Of a stretch of DNA of 64,000 bases, positions 28,203 through 34,902 are shown in pieces. Origin of the DNA: Neorhizobium galegae (GTDB lineage: Bacteria > Pseudomonadota > Alphaproteobacteria > Rhizobiales > Rhizobiaceae); the NCBI RefSeq assembly GCF_017877055.1, contig NZ_JAGIPG010000001.1, forward strand, positions 2,104,923-2,168,922. The letters are read 5' to 3'. A program made the position numbers and the translations under genes. Below the pieces are notes generated by a model, which saw only the letters and a program-made list of their open reading frames with translations, was not told where the DNA came from and ran no database searches. Each line of letters starts with the position of its first letter. Position 1 is the first letter of the stretch.

Positions 28203-28228
28203 CATGGCGTTCGAACCGCGCCGATCGA

Positions 28229-28882
28229 TCAGAACACGAATTCCTTGGCCTTGCGGAAGCCCGGAAGCGGCTTCACGGAGGCGTTGAAATAGGTGCTCTC
28301 GGAGATCGCACCCTGCTCCTTCACCAGCACCTTTGCCTGGGCGGCATTGCCATAACCGACGACCGCGACCAACCGACCGCCATCGCGCAGCTGTTCCAGA
28401 AGAGCGGATGGCACTTCCTCGACGGCGCCATTGATGAAGACCAGATCATAAGGGGCCTCGGCGGCAAATCCCTTTTCGAGCTCGCCGTTGACGATTGCAA
28501 CATTGTCATAGCCGAGCGCGGACAGCGTTTCGGTTGCCTGCGAGGCCAGCGCCTCATCCGCCTCCAGCGAGACAACGGAGCCGGCGATCAGCGACAGGAC
28601 GGCGGTCGCATAACCGCTGCCGGTGCCGATTTCGAGCACGACGTCATCCTTGGTGATGGCGGCAAGCTGCAGCAGCTTGGCAAGCGGCGAAGCCTCCATC
28701 AGGTAGCGGCGGGGAGCCACCTCGATATCCGTATCGATATAGGCGAGCGACTTTGCCTTGGCCGGCACGAAAGCTTCGCGCGGAACATTGTAAAAGGCCC
28801 GCAGAACCGAATGCGACGTGACATCGGTGGTGCGGATCTGATTTTCGACCATCTTCGTCCGTGCTGCTTCGAAATCCATCAT
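28229..28882 (-). CDS. Protein-L-isoaspartate O-methyltransferase family protein
   Basis: A 217-residue SAM-dependent methyltransferase, the second family member in the window. N terminus MMDFEAARTKMVENQIRTTDVT and motif I VVLEIGTGSGYATAVLSLIAGSVVSLE are typical of the rhizobial form that neighbours tolC/bepC. It is clearly diverged from the pcm at 5970, which sits with surE, so repair activity is less certain; it may modify another substrate. It is transcribed on its own, with a terminator behind it. Confidence 0.85.
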   Translation of the reverse strand: MMDFEAARTKMVENQIRTTDVTSHSVLRAFYNVPREAFVPAKAKSLAYIDTDIEVAPRRYLMEASPLAKLLQLAAITKDDVVLEIGTGSGYATAVLSLIAGSVVSLEADEALASQATETLSALGYDNVAIVNGELEKGFAAEAPYDLVFINGAVEEVPSALLEQLRDGGRLVAVVGYGNAAQAKVLVKEQGAISESTYFNASVKPLPGFRKAKEFVF

Positions 28883-28980
28883 CTCAGTCGCCCCAAATCA
28901 CCCGGCGATGCGCCGGTCTACGCATGACCGTCTTACTGACGGCAAGACATGCTTTCAAGACACTGGCCGCTTTCGAAGCA

Positions 28981-29014
28981 AAAAAGCGGAGGAGAGCGTC
29001 TCGCTCTCCTCCCG
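28981..29014 (-). terminator. Rho-independent terminator of the 65-residue gene
   Basis: GCGGAGGAGAGC pairs with GCTCTCCTCCCGC (28986-28997 and 29002-29014, one bulge); on the minus strand TTTTTTG follows. It lies about 20 bases after the stop of the small gene and upstream of the pcm-like gene. Confidence 0.85.
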
Positions 29015-29034
29015 CTCAACCGTGGGGGCGAGGC

Positions 29035-29232
29035 TCAAGCGTAGGCCGGCGGCGCTTCTTCCAGCTTGCGGATGGTCACGTAGTCCCGGCCATAGGAAGA
29101 GCGCAGGCTGTGGTCCTTGTCGAAGGCAGACTGCTCGGCGGAGGTCAGCGGGAACATGCCGTCGGCGAATGTGCCGGTGCCTTCGACCTCGTTGGTCGCC
29201 TGACGGTGTACGTTGATTATCCTGATGGTCAT
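29035..29232 (-). CDS. Small hypothetical protein, 65 residues
   Basis: A soluble protein beginning MTIRIINVHRQATNEVEG and ending in RKLEEAPPAYA, with no signal or membrane segment and no family I know. It is a real gene by its features: a good ribosome binding site (GGAGGGAAGG), a strong terminator right behind it, and codon use like its neighbours. It is monocistronic, so it is probably a separately regulated small protein. Confidence 0.75.
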   Translation of the reverse strand: MTIRIINVHRQATNEVEGTGTFADGMFPLTSAEQSAFDKDHSLRSSYGRDYVTIRKLEEAPPAYA

Positions 29233-29405
29233 AACGCCTTCCCTCCGTTCCGCCCCATAATCGCTGAGCGGGCCTTTCTGTTCCGAGCCTAGGAGGAGAA
29301 GGTTAAAAAATTAACCATGTTGCAGCGCACACAAAAATGCGTGGTAAATGCTTGGTATCAAAGCACGTTTGGATTTGAGGAACCAGTCCGGGAAGAAGGG
29401 GGAAT

Positions 29406-29479
29406 TGGAGGCCTCGCCGAGAATCGAACTCGGGTGCAAGGATTTGCAGTCCTCTGCGTCACCACTCCGCCACGAGGCC
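29406..29479 (-). tRNA. tRNA-Cys (anticodon GCA)
   Basis: A 74-base cloverleaf on the minus strand: acceptor GGCCTCG / CGAGGCC, anticodon loop CTGCAAA with GCA, T-loop GTTCGATTC, and an encoded 3' CCA (complement of 29406-29408). The D arm (GGCGGAGTGGT) is normal. Confidence 0.96.
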
Positions 29480-29748
29480 GTCCGAACGCATAAAGAGCGA
29501 GTGGTGTCGGGCGTTTAGAACGAATCGAATAACGGCGCAAGCGGGTTTGGGCCGATTGTCATTTTTTTCCTGCACGAGGCGAAAAAGGCCACCGCCGACA
29601 GGCGATAATCGCGTCCCAGCCCGGCGCCGGGCGTACGCCGGGACGAGCGCCGGGCGGCGTCCCGGGCGGGTTTCATAAAAAATTCACCAAACTCGCGGAA
29701 CCAAATCCGTCCGGATGAGTTCTCCACGCCGCAATGCAAGGTGTGGAC

Positions 29749-30009
29749 ATGACGAGTAGCGTAACTGAAACAGATGATGCCGTGTGGAGTTCCCCAGTTA
29801 GAGTACGCGTTGGATACGGTTTCCCCGAAACGATCCACGGGCCAAAAGAAGCCCTGGAGTACCTGAACTGGCGCTGGCCGGTGCGCGAAGGCACCTATTA
29901 CATCAAGGCCCTGAAGGAATGCGCCGCCTGCCTGCAGCGCAAGCTCCCCCTGGAAAAGGTGCGGGAAACCTTCGTTCTCGCCAGTATCGAAGCGAAGATG
30001 CTGAACTGA
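29749..30009 (+). CDS. DUF982-family small protein
   Basis: An 86-residue protein with the DUF982 pattern found in many copies in rhizobia: WSSPVRVRVGYGFPETIHGPKEALEYLNWRWP, then ALKECAACLQRKLPLEKVRETFVLASIEA. Function unknown. The start at 29749 (MTSSVTETDD) follows an AGG-containing site; an ATG 15 bases upstream is also in frame. The 270 bases before it, after tRNA-Cys, contain GC-rich inverted repeats (29615-29670) and no gene. Confidence 0.8.
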   Translation: MTSSVTETDDAVWSSPVRVRVGYGFPETIHGPKEALEYLNWRWPVREGTYYIKALKECAACLQRKLPLEKVRETFVLASIEAKMLN

Positions 30010-30169
30010 CTTCGATCCGATGCGGGTCATGAGGCGGAATCTTCGACCGGCGATGGTTCAAAATGAAACTCGGTGTTTCTGACGCCGCGGCGGCGTGCGC
30101 AATCGTTGGTTCGCTTTCCGGCATTCTGCATGTAGGGCTGTTTTAAGCCCGCCGATCGCACGGCGGCGC

Positions 30170-30456
30170 TTACGCCGGCCAGTAGAAGTCGGAACGATAA
30201 TCAACTGGAATGTCGGCCAATCCGACGATGGCTTCGGCCACGAAACCGATCTGCATGGCCAGATAACGGATTTCGCGCGGCACCGGTATGCCGGTTTCAA
30301 TGTTTCGCGATTGCGCCAAGTCTCGTATCCGGTGGACCGGATTCGCCGCTCGGCCTCGCGAAGCACGTCGTCGCGGCTCGGCATGTTGCCCTCGGCCAGA
30401 TCGGCAGGCTTCGCCACGCAGGCCGCAAGCCCGCCTTCGATCACTCTCAGACCCAT
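30170..30456 (-). pseudogene. Small rhizobial gene broken by a frameshift
   Basis: Two minus-strand frames join into one coherent protein of about 95 residues. From ATG at 30456 one frame reads MGLRVIEGGLAACVAK ... RRIRSTGYETWRN; near 30300-30310 sense continues in the frame one base earlier as RNIETGIPVPREIRYLAMQIGF ... RSDFYWPA, ending at 30170. The second part keeps hydrophobic periodicity and good codon use, while the first frame turns Arg-rich after this point. A one-base deletion in the gene, or a sequencing error, explains it. I do not know the function. Confidence 0.65.
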
Positions 30457-30625
30457 GTTCACCCTCGTCTTCAATCCCGGGAGCAATCCTAGTGATTCGG
30501 GGAGCGATCCGCCAGAGTCTCTGCGGCAACACTCAAGTGGCGATAGCCCGGCGATTATGCTAAAATACTGTTGTCGTCGGGTGGGGGAGCACCGGGCGGC
30601 GAACATGCGGTAGGAGGAGACCGTG

Positions 30626-30727
30626 ATGCAGTATCTGGAATTCATCACTACGCTCAATCCTGTGGTACTGGCGATCCTCGCGATCGTGCTGGCCTGCGGA
30701 GCGTACGATTATTGGGCACAGTCCTGA
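30626..30727 (+). CDS. 33-residue membrane microprotein
   Basis: The peptide MQYLEFITTLNPVVLAILAI continues with VLACGAYDYWAQS and stops at 30725-30727. It is a single membrane helix with a short N terminus. A near-ideal ribosome binding site AGGAGGAGA lies 8 bases before the ATG. A GTG three bases earlier could also serve. Homology cannot be judged by eye, but SD plus helix is a strong combination. Confidence 0.6.
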   Translation: MQYLEFITTLNPVVLAILAIVLACGAYDYWAQS

Positions 30728-30858
30728 TAGCCGACTGCCGGATCGCGTAGCCTTTTGATTTCATGAGAACGCCGGGCGTTCACGTTTCCGGCAGGTTGAG
30801 GCTCGCGCCTTTGCGAGGACACGGTTTGTTGCTATCCATGCCGCTCAATTGAAGCGGA

Positions 30859-31515
30859 ATGGAGAAACGAAGAGTGAGTGCAGGCATCGAATTCGACGAT
30901 ACCTCAACTTCGCTGAGCGGCACGTTGCGCCAGCTCATCGACGGCATCACGGGTCAGTCGGTGACACTGCGCCAGTTGATGGATGCGGTCGGCGAACAAG
31001 GGCTGTTGCTCATCTGCGCCGTCGCCTCCCTGCCCTTCCTCCTCCCCGTGTCTATCCCCGGCGTCAGTACCGTGTTCGGGGCGGCGATCATCCTGATCAG
31101 CCTGGCGATTACCGCAAACCGCCTGCCGTGGCTGCCGAAGAAAATCCTCGACCGTGAGCTCGATACGAAGAAACTGCTGCCGGCGCTGGAAAAAGGCGTC
31201 AGCATTGTCTCGCGGCTGGACCGGTTCCTGAAGCCGCGCATCTCCGCCTTGACCACCGGGCGGCTCGTCAACCGGGTGAACGGCCTGGCGATCACGGTCG
31301 GCGGCGTGCTCCTGATGTTTCCACTGGGTCTGGTGCCCTTCTCCAACACGCTGCCGGCGATCGCAATCCTCCTTCTGTCGACCGGCATGATCCAGCGCGA
31401 CGGGCTGGTCGTGCTCGGCGGCTACCTCTTCAACGTCGTGACGGTGATCTATTTCGCCGTGCTTGCCTACCTGGCGTTCAGCGCCGGCCAGGGTATCGCG
31501 TCGATGTTCGCCTGA
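30859..31515 (+). CDS. exoD: ExoD-family exopolysaccharide synthesis protein
   Basis: A 218-residue inner-membrane protein of the ExoD family, which in Sinorhizobium meliloti affects exopolysaccharide production, alkali tolerance and nodule invasion. Hydrophobic segments include LLLICAVASLPFLLPVSIPGVSTVFGAAIILISLAI, ITVGGVLLMFPLGLVPFSNTLPAIAILLLSTGM, and LFNVVTVIYFAVLAYLAF. Conserved FLLPVSIPGVSTVFG is the family signature. ATG at 30859 is used here; a GTG at 30874 preceded by GGAG is equally credible. Confidence 0.88.
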   Translation: MEKRRVSAGIEFDDTSTSLSGTLRQLIDGITGQSVTLRQLMDAVGEQGLLLICAVASLPFLLPVSIPGVSTVFGAAIILISLAITANRLPWLPKKILDRELDTKKLLPALEKGVSIVSRLDRFLKPRISALTTGRLVNRVNGLAITVGGVLLMFPLGLVPFSNTLPAIAILLLSTGMIQRDGLVVLGGYLFNVVTVIYFAVLAYLAFSAGQGIASMFA

Positions 31516-31525
31516 TCGGGCAGCC

Positions 31526-31813
31526 TTATCGCTGCTCGGCCTTGCGGCCCCGCCGCCTTGCCCACCAGAGGGCGATACGGCGCCGCTGGCGCCGTACGAA
31601 CGGCAGATCGTGAGAGAGCACCAGGAAGCCCAGCGGCAGCATCCAGAAGCCAAGGATCGGCAGGAAGCCGAGCACACCGCCGAAAATCAGGCCGAGACCG
31701 ACGATGACCCGGCCGATCCGCGAGCGCGGCATGGGAATCTGTACGCTGCCGAGCGCCAGCTTGCCGCTCTGCGGGTCCATTCCAAATCGCTTCGGCTTCC
31801 GTTCGCCTGCCAC
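31526..31813 (-). CDS. Small PGPGW-like transmembrane protein
   Basis: A 95-residue protein: a charged N terminus, one or two hydrophobic segments (IGRVIVGLGLIFGGVLGFLPILGFWMLPLGFLVL), and a very basic tail (RRQRRRIALWWARRRGRK). It resembles the putative transmembrane PGPGW family. It converges with exoD; the stops are 10 bases apart. Confidence 0.7.
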   Translation of the reverse strand: MAGERKPKRFGMDPQSGKLALGSVQIPMPRSRIGRVIVGLGLIFGGVLGFLPILGFWMLPLGFLVLSHDLPFVRRQRRRIALWWARRRGRKAEQR

Positions 31814-31911
31814 TCTCGATTATCCTCACCGGTTAAAGACCTAACTTTGCCCGGGAAATGGGGCTTTACCGGGGATAAAACAATCAAGTTTGATTTTTTT
31901 GCAAAAACCGC

Positions 31912-31940
31912 TTGGCAAAAGCGAAAAGCATTTGTATTAC
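31912..31940 (+). promoter_or_regulatory. Sigma-70-type promoter of tRNA-Asn
   Basis: TTGGCA (31912-31917) and TATTAC (31935-31940) are separated by 17 bases, and the mature tRNA starts 33 bases further on. It is the best-looking housekeeping promoter in this part of the window. Confidence 0.65.
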
Positions 31941-31972
31941 CCGCCGCACACGCCGCGACCCTTCGCGGATGA

Positions 31973-32047
31973 TCCCTGGTAGCTCAGCGGTAGAGCATTC
32001 GACTGTTAATCGACAGGTCGCCGGTTCGAATCCGGCCCGGGGAGCCA
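31973..32047 (+). tRNA. tRNA-Asn (anticodon GTT)
   Basis: A 75-base cloverleaf: acceptor TCCCTGG / CCGGGGA with one T-G pair, D arm AGCTCAGCGGTAGAGC, anticodon loop CTGTTAA with GTT, T-loop GTTCGAATC, and encoded CCA. It sits at the left border of the accessory catabolic region. Confidence 0.96.
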
Positions 32048-32055
32048 TTTTCAAC

Positions 32056-32081
32056 AAAAGCGCGCTTTTTGGCGCGCTTTT
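32056..32081 (+). terminator. Terminator behind tRNA-Asn
   Basis: AAAAGCGCGC (32056-32065) pairs perfectly with GCGCGCTTTT (32072-32081), nine bases after the tRNA end, with a T-rich 3' arm. Confidence 0.8.
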
Positions 32082-32239
32082 GTCGTTTCCGGCCCGTGAA
32101 TTCCGGCTTCTACCCCCGTCGCTGCCACAGTGGCCCGCACGGTATCGGCGTCCGGACCTCGATGAGATCGTGATTCTTCAGCATTCCACTCAGGGCCCGA
32201 TCGCAATCGGGCTGCCGAACAAATCGGTGCCCGGTTCGC

Positions 32240-32692
32240 TCAGAGTTCCAAGACGAGATAGTCGTCATCGACGGAGATCTTGAAGACCTCCGCGCGATAG
32301 GTACCCTCGATGAGCCTGGCGCCGTGTTCCACGGCAACGTCGTAGCTTTTGACCTTGGTCCGCGCCGGGTCGCACCAGGATTTTCCCGAGCGCAGATCGA
32401 ATTCCCAGCCGTGCCAGGGGCAACGCACCAGCTCGCCGTGACGGCTGAGCCGGACGACTCCAGGCTCGTCGGACTCGAAGAGCGAGACGAGCTTGCCCTT
32501 GCACAGGTCAGCCCCTTCGTGCGGACAGCGGTTGGCGATGGCCATGAACTCGCCCGCGACATTGAAGATCGCGATGTCCCGGCCTTCCACATGGACCAGC
32601 CTGGAAGCGCCCGGCACGATCTCGTCGGCGCGCGCGACCACGTGGCGAGCGGCCGGGCGCTTTTCCCGGGTCGGGTTCTCTATCGTGCTCAT
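32240..32692 (-). CDS. Small Rieske [2Fe-2S] ferredoxin-type protein
   Basis: A 150-residue soluble protein with a complete Rieske site: CPH (Cys56, His58) and CPWH (Cys91, His94), in CPHEGADLC and RCPWHGWEFDL. No oxygenase catalytic domain or membrane anchor is present, so it is either the ferredoxin of a multicomponent oxygenase or a stand-alone redox protein. Its ATG overlaps the stop of the upstream amidohydrolase by 4 bases, making it the last gene of the GMC-amidohydrolase operon. No matching oxygenase alpha subunit or reductase lies in the window. A hairpin at 32195-32212 may end the operon. Confidence 0.88.
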   Translation of the reverse strand: MSTIENPTREKRPAARHVVARADEIVPGASRLVHVEGRDIAIFNVAGEFMAIANRCPHEGADLCKGKLVSLFESDEPGVVRLSRHGELVRCPWHGWEFDLRSGKSWCDPARTKVKSYDVAVEHGARLIEGTYRAEVFKISVDDDYLVLEL

Positions 32693-33792
32693 TTCAGGCC
32701 AAACAAGTCCACCGCATTGTCACGGAAGATCGCGGAGCGCTCGGCCGGCGTCAGCGGCACCTTGAACGCGAAGCGCGGATCGTCGAAATCCCAGTGCGGG
32801 TAGTCGGTCGAGAACATCAGCCGGTCGGTGCCGATCCAACGCAAGATATCGAGGAGATGCCGGTTGTTCTCCGGCTCCTCGATCGGCTGCGTCGTGTACC
32901 AGAAATTCTCGCGCACATATTCGGACGGCTTGCGCTTTACATGCGGAACCTCGTCGCGCATGCGCTTCCACTCGCGGTCGAGGCGCCAGACGAGCGACGG
33001 CAGCCAGGAGAAGCCGCCCTCTACGAGGACGATCTTCAGCTTCGGGAACTGCTCGAACACGCCTTCGAGGATCATGCTGGAAAGCACGGTCTGCAGGCTG
33101 TTGGAGGCTGCGTAGTGCTCTTCCAGATAAAACGAACTCCAGCCGGACGGCGTATTGGGGCGATAGCCGAAGGCGCTGGTATGGAGGCCGATGGGCAGGC
33201 CGTAATGCTCGGCCGCCTCGTAGATAGGCCAGTAGCGACGGCGGCCGCAGGGCTCCATCGTGCGCGGCGGCATGGCGATCTGCACGAAGCGGCGGTCCGT
33301 GACGCGCCGGTCGATCTCGGCGACCGATTCCTTCGCATCCTCCTGCGAGATGCAGATGGAGGCTTTCAGCCGCGGCTCCGGCCCCGCAAACTTGTCGATC
33401 TGCCAGTCGTTCAGGGCCGCGCAGAGCGCCGCGCCGAGTTCCTGGTTGAATGCCATGCTGCCGGCCGCGAGCGGCTGCAGGATGCCGTAGTCGATATTGC
33501 ACTGGTCCAGCAATTGTTCCCGCAGGAAGGTAAGGTCCGACGCCGGTGGGCCACCGTTCGGTGGCCAGGAATCGCGGCGCATGCCGTTGCCCGGCGTCAT
33601 GCGTGGATAGGGCAGCGTGCCGAGCAAGGGGTTTGCCGTGCGCACCGCGAAATCCCGCACATGTGTTTTCCAGCGTTCGGGCAGGTAGTCGAGCAACTGG
33701 TCCGGCCGAGAGAAAGCCGGATGCACGTCGCAATCCACCACGCCCTGCATCTGGGATTTTTCGGAGCTACGTTCGAGTACTGGGGTTTCCAT
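32689..33792 (-). CDS. Amidohydrolase, ACMSD-type (copy B)
   Basis: A 367-residue metal-dependent TIM-barrel hydrolase or decarboxylase of the amidohydrolase 2 / aminocarboxymuconate-semialdehyde decarboxylase family. Visible: N-terminal VVDCDVHPAFS (metal ligands, with Asp in place of the first His of HxH), GLHTSAFG, VEGGFSWLPSLVWRLDREWK, and the C-terminal FSTDYPHWDFDDP with the catalytic Asp. It is clearly paralogous to the gene directly upstream (3-base gap). ATG at 33792 follows TTGGAGG. The substrate is unknown; members act on aromatic and enol acids. Confidence 0.85.
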   Translation of the reverse strand: METPVLERSSEKSQMQGVVDCDVHPAFSRPDQLLDYLPERWKTHVRDFAVRTANPLLGTLPYPRMTPGNGMRRDSWPPNGGPPASDLTFLREQLLDQCNIDYGILQPLAAGSMAFNQELGAALCAALNDWQIDKFAGPEPRLKASICISQEDAKESVAEIDRRVTDRRFVQIAMPPRTMEPCGRRRYWPIYEAAEHYGLPIGLHTSAFGYRPNTPSGWSSFYLEEHYAASNSLQTVLSSMILEGVFEQFPKLKIVLVEGGFSWLPSLVWRLDREWKRMRDEVPHVKRKPSEYVRENFWYTTQPIEEPENNRHLLDILRWIGTDRLMFSTDYPHWDFDDPRFAFKVPLTPAERSAIFRDNAVDLFGLK

Positions 33793-33795
33793 GGA

Positions 33796-34878
33796 TCAGC
33801 CTCCAAATCTCGGATAGGTGGCGAGAACGTTGTCGCGAAGGATTTTGTTCACCTTGGCTTCCGGCAGGCCCTCGGGCAGCACGTCCAGCCCCTCGAAATG
33901 CCAATGGGGATAGTCCGAGGAGAACAGCAGCATATCATCACTGAGCAAATGGTCGAGCGTCTTGGCGACGTCCTCGACATCGTCAGGGCCGTCGAAGGGC
34001 TGCGACGTCATGCGGATATGCCTCCTGATGATGTCGGCCGGCGCGTCCTTGACCCAGGGCACCTCGATGCGGGTGCCGCGCCAGTCCTTGCTCATGCGCC
34101 ACATCAGCGCCGGCATCCAGGTAACGCCGGATTCGATCATCACCGCCTTCAGCTTCGGATATTTGACGAAGACGCCTTCGGAAATCAGGCTGGCGACCTG
34201 GGTGGAGAAACCCTGCGGCTGCACCACATGGTCCTCGATCAGGAAGGAGTGGAAGCCGCTATGGCTCGGGGCGTGGCGGAAGTTCGATCCGGCGTGGATG
34301 CCGATCGGCAGGCCGTATTTCTCGGCCGCCTCGTAGATCGGCCAATAGGTGCGGCGGCCGAGCGGCAACTCGGTCATGGCAAGCGTCAGGACCTGCACGA
34401 AACGCTTGTCGTCGGCCCGGCGCTCGATCTCCTCGACCGCGGCCTCGACATTCTGGAACGGCACCAGCATCGATGCCCTCAGCCGGCTATCGCGGCTCAG
34501 CCATTTGTCGGCGAGCCAGTCGTTGGTGGCGCGGCATATGGCGGCTGCGAGGTAGGGATCGAACAGGGCGTGAGCGCCTGACACCACGTTGAGGATGGCG
34601 CCTTCGAGGCCGAGCGGGTCAAGCAGGTTCTCCTGCATCTGCGCGAGCGGATCGCCGCTCCACGTCCAGTCGGGCCGCATATAGGGACGCGTGCGCTCGG
34701 GGTACCCCATCAGCTCCAGCACATCGACTTCGCGTGAAGTCACGATCTCCTGCCAGTAGTCGTCGAGGTATGGAAGCAGGTCGGCACGACGCGGTGTCGG
34801 CGGATGGACGTCGCAATCGATCGCCCCGGCGGTTTCGAATCTAGCCATTTTCGTATGCGTCTCGCTCATCGTTGACAT
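33796..34878 (-). CDS. Amidohydrolase, ACMSD-type (copy A)
   Basis: A 360-residue relative of the preceding entry with the same marks: AIDCDVHPPTPRRADLLPYL, GIHAGSNFRHAP, IESGVTWMPALMWRMSKDW, FSSDYPHWHFEGLD. It lies between the GMC oxidoreductase (24-base gap) and copy B (3-base gap). Two diverged copies in tandem suggest a heteromeric enzyme or two successive steps. In-frame ATGs at 34869 and 34848 are alternative starts. Confidence 0.85.
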   Translation of the reverse strand: MSTMSETHTKMARFETAGAIDCDVHPPTPRRADLLPYLDDYWQEIVTSREVDVLELMGYPERTRPYMRPDWTWSGDPLAQMQENLLDPLGLEGAILNVVSGAHALFDPYLAAAICRATNDWLADKWLSRDSRLRASMLVPFQNVEAAVEEIERRADDKRFVQVLTLAMTELPLGRRTYWPIYEAAEKYGLPIGIHAGSNFRHAPSHSGFHSFLIEDHVVQPQGFSTQVASLISEGVFVKYPKLKAVMIESGVTWMPALMWRMSKDWRGTRIEVPWVKDAPADIIRRHIRMTSQPFDGPDDVEDVAKTLDHLLSDDMLLFSSDYPHWHFEGLDVLPEGLPEAKVNKILRDNVLATYPRFGG

Positions 34879-34902
34879 CTGTGCTGCTTTCCTGAGCCCG
34901 GC

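Noticed and set aside
29615..29670. GC-rich inverted repeats upstream of the DUF982 gene as a regulatory RNA
   Set aside because: Several overlapping pairings are possible, as expected for such GC-rich sequence; no T-run or recognisable RNA family.
32048..32239. A tRNA 3'-end direct repeat (attachment site) behind tRNA-Asn
   Set aside because: I searched by eye for GGTTCGAATCC with the following bases and found no second copy in the window; no integrase gene either.
32794..34581. A 595-codon plus-strand frame across both amidohydrolases
   Set aside because: It spans two recognised genes on the other strand and has no own motif. It results from the shared high third-position GC.
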